From assembly GCA_903813345.2 (NCBI GenBank), contig CAIIXF020000011.1, forward strand, positions 24,666,166 to 24,730,165: DNA of 64,000 nucleotides. Reading direction: 5' to 3'. The stretch comes from Owenia fusiformis (taxonomy: Eukaryota; Annelida; Polychaeta; Sabellida; Oweniidae). The translations under genes were made by a program, and so were the position numbers. Below are positions 30,601 to 42,951 of this stretch, one piece after another. The notes under the pieces are model-generated. The model did not search any database, was not told the DNA's origin, and saw only the letters and a list, made by a program, of their open reading frames with translations. The first letter of the stretch is position 1; each line of letters opens with the position of its first letter.

Positions 30601-33600
30601 ACACAATTATTGAGATTAGAATGTCATAATTAACTGGTTCATAGAACAATGTGTATCCCTTGCCACATAACTAAAGCTGGTTTTCGGGTCCTGAAGCACT
30701 AAATATAGAATGTGATTATTTTGATATTCATCGTGGCTGCTTGTAACGGACATTGAAATTTTCACCAGTATCGGTCATTATTTCAGTTAGTATAAGAATT
30801 TTATTAGTGTCCGGTGAAGAGAAATCCACACCTAATGAAGATGATTGCACGTTTTACAATCGAATTTTACAAATGATGAGGGATCGAAGACAACATAACA
30901 GGGTAAGGCACAGGTACCGGGGTTTGTGGAAAAATAAATTGCTGAATAGGGAAATATTTCCTTTAAAATGGAAATAAAGACATACAGTAAATAGCTCTCT
31001 TAGATCTTATGGTACGCCCCGAAATTGCATCCCTTTGGGATAAGTGACAATAGAAAGTGCATCTTTGATTTAGAGCAAACGTTAACGACGAGCTGAATGG
31101 ACAATTAGTGCGTTAATTAATGCCATATGGGAATGGTCAGTAGTCCATGGGGAAATCTTTCTCCGATTCCTGATCGATGAGTTCATTATTTGAATTCAGT
31201 ATGATTCAAGATTCGAACATAGGTCATCCTTGAAGATCGAGTTTCGCTGGGAAGAAGCATTCTGATACTCATAGTATCTTTCTCTTTCACTCGGGGCTTA
31301 GAAGAAATGAGATGTCATGGTTTATCATGATGGGGGGGGGGAGAAGTGAAAGTTATGTACTTTGGCAGGGATGACTTGGGCGTTTGTAACAGAATATTCT
31401 TAGATCGCATCCCAATAGGCTAGCAAGTTAGCAACACAACAGTCGCCTCTGAAAGCCTCTGAATATTTTAGAGTTTTAGTCCTGATAAGGTTTCAGTGAT
31501 CTTGAACATATCCTTGGTCAGTTTTGAAGCATTTTACGTTGTCTTCGGTGATTGGAATGTATTTGGATGTTAGCTCTGAGAAATTAAGAATTATCTGTAA
31601 TATAAAGAGCGCATGTGATGTTGAATTCCAGTGAACAGTAGTAAAATAACAGGACGTCGTTGTAAAGGAATCTGACAACTTAATTGAAATTGATAGTCCC
31701 AAAGCAAGAAGGCTAGTAATTGAAAATGTGAAACCAAACTTTTGTTGAGTCATCAATGCCTATTACCCTCATTAACTGACGTATTTATTTGAAAATTCAT
31801 TATTTTATATCTCATATTTGAACAGACTGTTTTAGTATTCATATCTCAATTTACTTCACAGATTTGATCATTGATTTGTGTTTCTTAGGAAATTGAAAAA
31901 TGTGAACAAGATAAGAATCTACTTAAAATGAAAAATCAATCTAGAGTATAGCAACAAAGAACAAAGATGCCAATTCCAGCGTGTTTTGTTAGACTAATGT
32001 CAATACTCTTGCAAAACATAAAGCTGATAAATGTCAACAAAACCCCGTGAAAAATTGATCTATGATCGATTAGTTTTTTGAGCTGGTTGTGGATGTACAT
32101 CGTATGGGATATGGAGAAATCTGATCGCTTATATCACCATGTTAAACATTTGTTTCGCATTATCCGTGAAAACTAAAGGGTTTGCTATATACACATGAAT
32201 CGAATGATTAGAATCACGATGGTAAAACAAATGCAAGTAATACTGTTATCAAAGAGAATCCTTTTATCATTGACAATTGCTATGTAATGAATAACTTAAC
32301 CAAAGAGTAATATTTTTTATCTGTTCAAGAATTTAATTAGGTAGAAGCGGTACTCCATGAATTGTTTTAAGCATATTATTTTCAATTGTATAAATGTCTA
32401 AATACAGGTAGTCTTGATTGAAAACTAACCCTTTTGCAAAACAAAGAACAATTATCATCTTGGTTTGTTCAACATTATTTGGTGACATTTATACATGTAA
32501 GAGAGATTGTGATATTTCACCAGCATAGATATGTGTTTTAACATTTGTAGAGCATTAACTTTTCCGAGACCCCTTATCCTAGATTGCACTGCAAAATCAA
32601 CTGTCTGTTCTCTACTATACCATGTACTGTATAGTTATTGGTACTACGAATGCAATAAAGATGAGATATAAGGCTTCAACTAACATGTTTTTTCATTTAC
32701 AAGCGTTTCACAACCTTTGTTCTTTTGTATGGTACTCGTTCCCCTCATAACCACAGACGCTTCGTAGAGAAACGTTTCATTTAACTCTTTGAACAAGGAG
32801 CCGTTTGTTTTTCTATAGCCTTGCGTCCGAATCCGGACTAAAGATTCTTTCATCTTCAATTTAACTTTATATGAATTTCAGATGTATAATCAAGATAATC
32901 ATAAGAAATCGAGAGCACCTATTCTGTTCCTGGTATAGCAAGCTTTGGGTTGTGTGTTTTGAAAATGGATCGAAATAAACTCACGCATAGATAAAAAGCA
33001 GCGTCACTATTTTAGTTCTATTCCATGATTCCAAACATGAATTGATTTGTCAGATAAATAATGCCATATATATTAGTTCAATTTATAACAATTGAGGGTC
33101 TTTGTTTTTCATTGTGTTAGGAATCTAGGATGAAGAAAGTAGGAATGCAGTAAGAATATGACCCGACGTGACCTGCTATGTTTTTACGGTGTACATAAAT
33201 ATCAAATAACTCACAACAGATATGTTAGATGCTGTGGCATTTCTAAATCACTTGTAGTCTGAGAATCAATAAAGTCTGTATAATAGTGTGTATATGATAT
33301 TCTACAGTACGTATATAATGCGTTTTGTGTGACCTCCATAGAAGTTTGTCGGGTATTAGCTTCGGTTGTATAGTTTTTGGCGTTTTTCACGTGCTTGAAG
33401 GGTCTGGTACTTCTGGTTGGATTTGCAAGGACTTGGCAAACAAATTATGGAAATACATGCATTAGTGAGCTCTTAGATCCATGGATGGTTTATTTGACAT
33501 GATGCACTTACCTTGCCATTATATTTACCGATTTATACCATCATTTACATATAAAGAAAATTTATAGGAAACCTTCACTATGATAACGTGGATACCATCC

Positions 33601-35320
33601 AATACAAATTTCAATATTTTGGAAAGATGTCAAAAATTTTGAAATAAATTAAAACATGATTCGTCATAATTAATTGTAAAAAAGCGGAAATAAGATATGT
33701 CCTATCTATCCTTATCGTCTAAATTTTCGTATCACCACTCAATAGTTTACTTCATTTTTAATATAAGTTTATCTTAACCTGTGTTGTGGTCATGAAATAC
33801 ACTTTTTATCGATAAGTCCACATTTCATGAACTTGAAGGAATTCGAAAGTTAACGTTCAAACCATGGGCTTTCAATTAGAGTTGAAAACCCATGTTCAAA
33901 CTAAGTCACTCTTTGTCAGTACACACCTCTCAAAAGGTTTGTTAACCATCACTTTGGACAACATGTTGAAGGGATGTTTATGTTTGGTGATTTGAAAAAA
34001 TGTCAAGTCATAAACCAAACCAAATCAAAGAAATGTAATTATGGAAAATGCCAAGCATAAGCAGGCTTGAAGAGGCTATCCAATGGGAAGTATCGGTTTT
34101 CAACCTTTGGAGGGGTCAGTAACATGTGTGGACTGAGAGAAAACCTCCAAAGACCAACAAATGTATGAGGAAACTTAAACACGCTTGACACTCCTTTTAT
34201 ACTCTATAAGATAGTTAAATTCTTGATATGATAAGTGTTCTAACGATATGTTCTAGCGAAAGAATACAGGTTACAGGAAAAATATCTGCGAAACAAGCTA
34301 ACAATACACAGGAACACTAATCTAATAATATTAAATTATATTGCATAAATCTATATTTCTTTGACATTCCGATTGTGTGTAAGAGAAAATCAATATGATT
34401 TAAACCTCAATAATATCGAGTACATATAGAAATACACATGTATTATTGATAAACTATAACATATGAAAATCAAAATTCGTTAACAACCCAATATACATGT
34501 AGCAGCTGGACTTAATATGAACAGCATCATTTGATATCATTTTATATTACTAATTTACTCCTAAACGTTCGTGTTTTTGTTACGAACCTCGGGCATTATC
34601 ATGCTCGTATAATAACACATCATGACCTTAAAAATGTTAACAGGTTAAAAACATTAGAATACGTACCATAACAGTGGATTATATCCCTCTTAACGTATAC
34701 TCCAAATATATATAACGTTCATTAAGATAACAGTCTGGTAATTATTAGTTAAGTATATCCGATCTAAGGTCGAGTGTTGATAATCCTTCTATTAATACCC
34801 TTTTATGTGTAAGTCGTTCATGCTTTCCTTTTTCGTGAATCACATCCAGCTCTTGGTAGTGGGCGACCATACAGGCTGCTTGTGTTTACAGTATGGTATT
34901 GGTTAATAATTTATGCTACTATAGCCTCGTTCTCAACCCAATAATATAATGATTCGAACTGAGGAAATAATTAATGTAATGATGGCTTGTTCTCCTACAT
35001 TAACAAGTTTAACAGATGGATGGTGTTAGTATTGTGGTGCTATCTGGTGTTAATGTGATTGACGTAATTTGTCTTTAGTTTAACGATCTTCACTGTTGAA
35101 ATTGAATTGATCTGTGAGCTATTGTGCTTTTCTTATGCTACCTTTTGCGCTTTCTCTTCTGCAGTATATATCTCTTTATTCATTTTGGAAGATGATCACT
35201 GAAAAGTCAAGACAATACTTGCATACAAATCCACAAGTAACAATAAATGTAGTGTGGCCCTGTTTGTCGATTGTCGTGTTTTTTCTTCATCCTAGACACT
35301 CTAGCTAGATTGTGTCTATT
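27666..35320. other. Long intergenic region, no gene recognised
   Basis: AT-rich and free of long frames. A 74-codon frame at 30753-30977 (hydrophobic start, then a basic stretch) is the only mildly coding-like item and lacks a Met at its start. A G run of about 10 bases occurs near 31331. Confidence 0.5.
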
Positions 35321-36711
35321 GTTTTATTATCACACAACCAGTTATTATGTTCACATATTGCATGGTCAGCTACTGTAGTCACATAGTGCACAGCCACTCA
35401 TTGCGTTCAAATTTTCCCCAACCAGTCACTATATTTACATATTGCAGAACCAGTCATTGTTTTCTTTCATTGCACTACACGTCATTATGTTCTTCACATC
35501 ACATAAATCAGTCATTTTGTTCACATATTGCACAACACTCATTGTGTTCAACATTTCACCAACCAGTCATTGTGTTTATATAAATCACACCAAATTTTGT
35601 GTTATTATCGCACAACGTATACCACACTATAAATTGTGTTATTATACCACAGCAAGCCATTGTGTACACGGATTTCACACCATAAATTGTGTTATTATCG
35701 CACAACCAGCCATTGTGTCTACGTATATCACATCATAGATTGTGTTATTATCGCACGACCAGTCATTGCGTTCACGTATATCACACTATCGCACAACCAG
35801 TCATTGTGTTTACGTATATCACACAATAGATTGTGTTATTATCGCACAACCAGTCATTGTGTTTACGTATGTCACACCATAGCTTGTGTTATTATCGCAC
35901 AACCAGCCATTGTGTTTACGTATATCACACCATAGATTGTGTTATTATCGCACAACCACCCATTGTGTTTACGTATATCATACCATAGATTGTGTTATTA
36001 TCGCACAACCACCCATTGTGTTTACGTATATCACACCATAGATTGTGTAATTATCGCACAACCAGTCATTGTGTTCACGTATATCACACCATAGATTGTG
36101 TAATTATCGCACAACCAGTCATTGTGTTGACGTATATCACACCATAGATTGTGTTATTATCGCACAACCAGTCATTGTATTGACGTATATCACAACATAG
36201 ATTGTGCTACTATCGCACAACAAGTCATTGTATTGACGTATATCATACCATAGATTGTGTTATCATCGCACAACCAGTCATTGTGTTGACGTATATCACA
36301 CCATAGATTGTGTTATTCTCGCACAACCATTCATTGTGTTGACGTATATCACACCATAGATTGTGTTATCATCGCACAACCAGTCATTGTGTTGACGTAT
36401 ATCACACCATAGATTGTGTTATCATCGCACAACCAGTCATTGTGCTGACGTATATCACACCATAGATTGCGTTATCATCGCACAACCAGTCATTGTGTTG
36501 ACGTATATAACACCATAGATTGTGTTATCATCGTACAACCAGTCATTGTGTTGACGTATATCACACCATAGATTGTGTTATAATCGCACAACCAGTCATT
36601 GTGTTTACGTATATCATACCATAGATTGCGTTATTCTCGCACAACCAGTCATTGTGTTTACGCATATCATATCATAGGTTGTGTAATTATCGCACAACCA
36701 GTCATTGTGTT
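35321..36711. repeat. 53-bp minisatellite
   Basis: A unit of the form CGCACAACCAGTCATTGTGT plus ACGTATATCACACC plus ATAGATTGTGTTAT recurs at exactly 53-bp spacing (for example 35896, 35949 and 36267, 36320). There are about 20 good copies from roughly 35640 and more diverged ones before that. Two sub-variants (TGTGTTTACG and TGTGTTGACG) occupy different blocks. Frames across it are repeat artefacts. Confidence 0.9.
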
Positions 36712-37034
36712 TTTCACACAAGGAACACAAAGAGAAAAACAACATTCTACAAATATCCACAACATAATCTGGGATTTCTAAAAATGAAATTGTGAATCAC
36801 ATTTCACAATGATATACCTACAACCAATCAAATGATATGAATACATTTTTATTGAACCTTCAGATAGCCTTGATTTGCAGTGCGCTCTTAACATACCTTC
36901 ACTCCTCACGTTCAGGGACGATGACGTCCATGACTCGTTGCACTAAAACATCACTGGCCTTCACCGGTAAGGCCTCCCGATGTCATGGCTACACCATCGA
37001 GCACTCGTATTGCACTGAACGTACTGAGATATGA

Positions 37035-37520
37035 CCTTCATCAGCAACAAGCCGCAGTAGAAGTTACCTTGCATGGCACACCCTTGTCCTTGATCATATA
37101 AAACTGGTTCATACATTTGAATTCACTAGACTACAGGACTGTAAAAGGATAACTGACATTCCAGATAAAGAATTCGAGAGGCTTGCAAATAAGTCCCCTT
37201 CCAATCAAGAAGATGACGGGATATGGATTTTATGTATCAGGAGCCAAGACGAAGAAAATGTCATCGTGGTAAGCCACGGCCTCTCCATTTCTTTCCTTCA
37301 TGCAACAGAGAGAGATGCTATGAGTATCAGAATGAGAAAATGTAGAGAAGGTAGAATTTTAATGGCTTTCTCATGTTTTTCCAGATATACTTCAGATGGG
37401 CCATACATGGTTGACATCTTTCAGTCTATGCAAAGTTTACATAAATGCACCGTGACTATTAGTTATGGGTCAATGATTAAATACTTTTTCCAATGTATGA
37501 AAATTGAGAAAATTCAGTGA
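37035..37520 (+). CDS. Unidentified open frame of about 160 codons
   Basis: The frame is open from the stop near 37032 to 37520 with fairly coding-like composition, but there is no early Met. Segments include LAWHTLVLDHIKLVHTFEF, ERLANKSPSNQEDDGIWILC and IVVSHGLSISFLHATERDAM. I do not recognise the family. It could be a terminal exon, or the remains of a gene or transposon. A short frame upstream (about 36890-37030) in another phase ends close by, which would fit a frameshifted pseudogene. Confidence 0.3.
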   Translation, partial: PSSATSRSRSYLAWHTLVLDHIKLVHTFEFTRLQDCKRITDIPDKEFERLANKSPSNQEDDGIWILCIRSQDEENVIVVSHGLSISFLHATERDAMSIRMRKCREGRILMAFSCFSRYTSDGPYMVDIFQSMQSLHKCTVTISYGSMIKYFFQCMKIEKIQ

Positions 37521-37529
37521 CCTACTTTT

Positions 37530-40500
37530 TAAAAGTGCAAAAATGTAAATCACTGGATTTTCTCATTCTAGAATATTTATCAATGCATGCTCAACTTATT
37601 ATCTAGGTATATTTATGCTATCTTTGTGCAAAACTGAAAGGTGTAGCCCATGGCATGCACGTATGGAATGCGTTATGTGTACCTGAAAATAACATGGGAC
37701 TCCAATGAGGAATTGCCATTGCAATTTCTGAATACACGGAACTACCATAAGATCAGCTCAGTCTGAGATCAGAGCCATTATTCAAGATTGGGCAGCTCAT
37801 TGATATAAACTGAAATATCCTTGGACCAGTGATGATCAGAGAACACATGGAGCAAGGTATATCGGGTCAAGCCAAAGGCCAAATTGGATGTACATTGGAT
37901 CATTGGACAGTGCCGATAGGCCTTGTAATGGCGGGGTAGGGCAGCTTGACAGAGTACTGGGTAGGGGACAACGATATGGAATGAAGTAGCCCAGTGATTC
38001 AAAGGCCTGTGGTATAAAACTATAAATGTAAAATAACTTTATTGTCACATCCTGGCATCGTCGAACGTGACACACTGTATGACGGCTTTCGCAAGGGACT
38101 ATAATTTCTTGCGTTACCTTCTCAGTATTCTCGATATCCATTTAGAACACGCTTACTTTACTGACATCTATAAAATGAAGGTAAAGTTACATCTGTCTTT
38201 GAACAACTTATACTTGTTATAGATGGTGCTATTTTCAGATTCTGAATCCCAACAGACAGATGATACACTACACTGATGTATTTCTACAATTATTGAGATT
38301 TTAATGCTGGAAATTTAGAATCCATTAAAAATTAAATTATAGCATAAATCAGTTACGTTGCTATGATTGAAGTATTTAAGGTATCATCATATAGTAAGAA
38401 TGTATGTAGCAACTAAAGTGCTAACAATGGCAACCAGTTCTACACCGTTATATTTGATGATACTGTGTTGCCGTATATCAAATGTTACTGAGGCATCAGT
38501 AGTCATTTTTTGTCGCTTAGATGTCAAAAAATAATTGAGATATGAACAATTTATTATTGGAATTGTTAGTTGGGTGCGTTTTTCTGGAATCCGCTTGTTT
38601 GTGTAAACTTCATCATAAACACGTAAATTACCTTCCTAACTTATAATTTTGCCAAGTCATTGTTCCTCTTTCAGTAGACAACTCTTTCCCAGGAATCGTA
38701 AGTTACGATCTTACCAAAAACAGGCCCCTCCTGCTTGATTCAATGAACGCTTATTCCCAAGAATTTTTGTCTTGTTTTGACCTGTTTAATCTGTCTGGGT
38801 TACTTTCTAATTGTAATTTGACAATGACAATTATATTTCTCCCAGCTGGATTGGTTTGAACAATGAACAGTCATATTTGAAAAATTATAAGCTGTCTGAG
38901 ATTCAAACTTTTTGAAAAAATATTGATGAATGGATTCAATTGTAATGTTCCTCTCTAACATAACTAAAACATTTAGTTGAATCAATTTTCATATCTTTGG
39001 AAAGCCATAATGTTATGAGAGCAATCGAACGATCAATGTTTATCAAGGATGTTGTTCACATTTCTTCAAAATCCAGAACCTGTTTAATGCACACAAAAAC
39101 CTCGAAATGTGAACACCTCCTAATCGGAACACTCAACGGTTTGTCCAAGCGGCGTTCGGATGAGACAGGTTTACTGTACTTAAGAAAAACTTCCTATTTT
39201 CATGGAGTCACCAAAATTCCAGATGTATGAGCAACTGTAAGATTGTAACCTTGTTTTCTGTCTGAGGTTTCTGTCTTTTTAAGATCATGTTGTTATTTTA
39301 CCTGTCGTGTATTATATTTAAATGCTTTTTTGTACTTGAATTGTATTATTTCTAAAGAATATTTCATTTCAAAAAGCAAAATATTTTGTTCTCTCTGAAT
39401 CATTGTTTGTCTTTCCCCTTGACTTGAGCATTTTGAATAGTGTCAACTTCAGAATAATTGGTATGGTGACTCACAAGTGGCTAGTTTGATATTTTCTGTT
39501 ACATATAAATATTGCTTTGTTAAGTTAATAGCTAGTCTCTTCATAATTCTGTTCATATAATTTTTTTCTTTTAATAATTCATTAGCGATGCAATATAATT
39601 TTGAGGTTTGAAATAATGTTATCATTATACGTTTAATGTATGTTGTGTTTTCGAGGGTTGATTAAAAATACAAGTTCAAAATGTTGAAATTGTGAAACAA
39701 ATAGGTCATTGTACACAATCATGTTTGTGTCCTGAAAACACAGACGCTGAGTAACGACGCAATTTATTTTATTTTTCTTCAAATGCGGGGTTGGGACTTC
39801 AGGAGAAAACGGGTGAAAAAATCAAAAAGATTCTCCCAGAGTCTATCACTTATATTATTGAGCGTCCCAAGTAAACTCCCCTCCATAAGTTTGGCAGCCG
39901 GGAGTCTCATTTTGGAAGACTCATTAAAAACCTTTTGGGTTTGGCGGTTTAAAAAAATCATCAAAGTCCATGAAATTAAGATTCAAACAGCGCCAGGCTT
40001 TAATTAATGTGCTATCCGGTGAATACTTCTGATTGACAAACTTATGGAGGGGAGTGTACAGTATACAATTGATCGAACAAACTAAAATATTCAATTATAT
40101 TACTATATTTATCGATATATTTAAATGCATTATTCTGGTATTGCTTTTTACAATGCTGCTTTTTTTAACAACAGCCACATAGTAAATAAAAGTATAAAAT
40201 GTACAAAAAATTAATATTTACAAATTCTATCTTATAATAGTTCTCATTTTAAATAAGAGTACAAAATACAGTAGAATAACAATTATATGGCCATATATGG
40301 AAATTGATCAATTCTTCAATCAATTCATCAGTATTTTGAAACTAAATCATCACGAGACATGTCCCTTATTACTCTCATAGTAAGACATATAAATTGTTAT
40401 AAAACTATAAATAACAATACATAACATACATTTTAATTATTGAATGTGTATTTTTACATTCAATTGTTAGCACCTACAGTCTCTACATTACAGTCTCCGC

Positions 40501-41380
40501 GGCCTCCCACACTTTAAATTCGTCCAGCAGCAGGTAGAAATCGAGTAGAGGGGGGCACAGTGGCTCTATACGTTACAAGACTAATTGTACGTCACTCCTA
40601 TGAGAGTGAGTTAAACTGGCCAGCAGCTCAAGGATGAACGACGTTAATTTACCGATCCAGGGTTCAGTTTCTAGTTTTCTTGCATCGGGTCACTGATACT
40701 CTACCCCTAAATTCTCTATCACTATTTTGTGATATTGAGAAATGGTGGAGTAACAACGACTCGATGCAAGACCAAAAAGGTATATACTGATTTGAAATAT
40801 ATTCTCCATAAATGCAACATCTACAATAATATATATATTTCTCTCAAAGATAATACTATTTTGATGAAATGTAATGTTTTTACTTATTGTGAAGCATGGA
40901 CCCCATTTTAGTTGAGCAAAATCATAAATAATACATAACAAGCAATCAGTTACAGCAGTTTTTCTACAAAGAAGTAGAAGTCACAAACCATCACCATCTT
41001 TAGCCGTGCATTACCAAAAATTGCCAGCTTTATCGTGCATTATCGCGAACAACAAATATTGCATGCATGCATTATGAACGTTATCATGGGGCTTGCTTCC
41101 CGAAAATATCAGAATGAAATCATGATTGGTAGAATCTAAATGCTTTGTCAAGTGTTGTCATAGTAACATCATGTGACATCTAAAATTCAGGAATATTGAT
41201 ATTTTCGAGAATCGGGCCCCTGGAGATCTTAATGAAATATTTTGGAAAATAATTGATTTAGAGGTTAGTGTTTGAAAATGGAAGAAATCTGTCATACAGT
41301 AATAATATCTTAAATAACACTATGAGGTACATCATGACGTAACGAAACGTGACATAGAAATCATGGCGTCACCAGCAGAG
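37530..41380. other. Intergenic, no gene recognised
   Basis: Short frames only. An 18-bp perfect inverted repeat (CTCCCCTCCATAAGTTTG at 39876-39893 and 40037-40054) may mark a small fold-back element. The part just below 41380 should contain the 3' UTR of the ETS gene on the - strand. Confidence 0.45.
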
Positions 41381-41787
41381 TCAAACGATTACCCTACATT
41401 TGTGCAACACGTTGCTATATTTCGCCCAATCACATGGCTTTCCACCGAGATGGGAAAGAGTATGCGCCTTGATGTTAAAATTGTATGGCACCTCCCAAGT
41501 ATGCCTCTTTCCTTCGAGGATTACTCTAAAATTGAATCTGTAAGTGTATCTTTTGCCATGTACTTTCGTCAGGATCATTTTATCGTAATAATACCTCAGG
41601 GCTCGACTGAGTTTATCGTAGTTCATATTTGGTTTTCTTTTACGGAGTCCCCACTTTCGGGCAATCTCATCTGGGTCGACTATTCGAAACTCGCCATTTT
41701 GATTTTCCCAAATTATGCAATCCTCGTTGTTACCCGTTCCTAGAAGTTCTAAGAGGAATTGCCACAATTGAATCTGACCCCCTGTTC
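41381..41787 (-). CDS. ETS factor, terminal exon (ETS domain)
   Basis: Starts after TTTTTCAG with two bases completing a codon, reads [15 protein letters not shown] and continues through the winged helix-turn-helix to the stop. Confidence 0.85.
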
Positions 41788-42951
41788 CTGAAAAACATCA
41801 AATACTGATTAGTTACACAATGCCCACTTTATAAGCATAAGTTTTATTTTGAAAAAGGTAGATAGTTCCTTTACTTCAGTTTACACATAGTAACAATTTC
41901 TTACCAACATCATTCATGCAGACTTTCGATCATGGTACATTGTATTGTGATATCTTTGGCAATATCATAAAACAATTTAAACTTCACGAATCGAAAGTCA
42001 TGTTTCATCTCCAGAATGACGTAATCGAAAGATCTAGAGTGGTCGAATATTGGTTTTATAACATGTATCATGTGACATCGAATTTATATCTAAAATGATT
42101 ATACTTACTTGATATAGTTTTGAGTATCTCTTTGACATATTTGTTATTATTGCCTTCATCATCGAGTGGTACTTTCGTTTCATCAATCGGTCCCCAGGTG
42201 TCGCCACCAGACCATTGGTCGCACCTCATTTGTGATGACGACGTCATCGAGTGCCTTTGGTTGTATTGAGTGATATGTTCCTGATATGAGGGAGGGGGTG
42301 GTAGCATATTGTTCTCATTTGAATTAGAATTGATTTGTCCCTGATTAAATTGTCCATTAAATGCGTCCAGTTGTCCGGAATAGGACCCCGACTCCTGGTA
42401 TAAATGGTCCGTATCGTTCGTGGACGACACCAGGCTTGCAATGTCTGAATATGAGCCGGAGACGCTACTGTTGTAGCCTCCCTCGGAGCTTGAGCTAAAG
42501 CTTTCTCCCAATGACTGATCACTCGCTGCCGAGCCCAGACTTTCGACAGACTGAGGGGGACTAAACATATCCTCTACGGAGCCAGGCGAGCTAAGCATCT
42601 GTTCGGTTACCTCTGCATTAACCATCGATAATACACTCTGAGTCAAGGGGTCATCTAGATCCTCCAGATCGTCTAAGTGAATGTCTGTCAGGTTCAGGTC
42701 ATCTTTGAGGCTGTTCAGTAACCCCACGGTGTCAGCTGAGTCTCTTTGTTGCAATAAGTTTTGATAACTTGTAATGTGCTCATTTTGGAATATTGAAGCA
42801 CTTGATGCATCTACTGTGTGTCGGCTTATCGAGCCGGTGTTCTCCATTGATTTGTAGGTTGAGTAGTTGAGATCGTTCAAGACAGACATATCTGAGCTGT
42901 GCTGATTTTGTTCACGTTTCCAGGTTATCTTATCGTTTCCATCGATTATCA
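41381..42951 (-). CDS. ERG/FLI-like ETS-domain transcription factor (last two exons, 5' end missing)
   Basis: Exons 42109-42951 and 41381-41787 join in phase to 415 codons. The upstream exon begins after an ATTTTCAG acceptor in phase 1, so at least one 5' exon is not located. The first part is Ser/Asn/Gln-rich with an acidic cluster ([16 protein letters not shown]), compatible with an activation domain, and a PPxY motif (LPPPPSY) that could bind WW domains. The last exon is a full ETS domain: [31 protein letters not shown], then [19 protein letters not shown] and [11 protein letters not shown], including the two DNA-contacting Arg of the recognition helix (SRALRYYY). [19 protein letters not shown] and TKVHGKRY are typical of the ERG/FLI/FEV group; GLRKRK and DKMIL are not. 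About 50 residues follow the domain. Nuclear; expected to bind GGAA/T sites. Confidence 0.85.
42109..42951 (-). CDS. ETS factor, penultimate exon (Ser-rich/acidic region)
   Basis: 843 bp, bounded by ATTTTCAG and GTAAGT, phase 1 at both ends. The region is low-complexity, with Ser runs, the acidic LDDLEDLDD patch and PPPPSY. Confidence 0.8.

Noticed and set aside
35321-36711. Regular repeats resembling a CRISPR array, and open frames within them
   Set aside because: The whole 53-bp unit repeats with no unique spacers, and the genome is eukaryotic; the frames are repeat artefacts.
37778-38141. Overlapping - strand frames of 74 and 101 codons
   Set aside because: No recognisable motif, membrane segment or splice context.
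41363-41743. Open frame of 126 codons on the + strand
   Set aside because: Antisense shadow of the ETS-domain exon.
42244-42522. Open frame of 92 codons on the - strand
   Set aside because: Out-of-frame shadow of the Ser-rich ETS exon.
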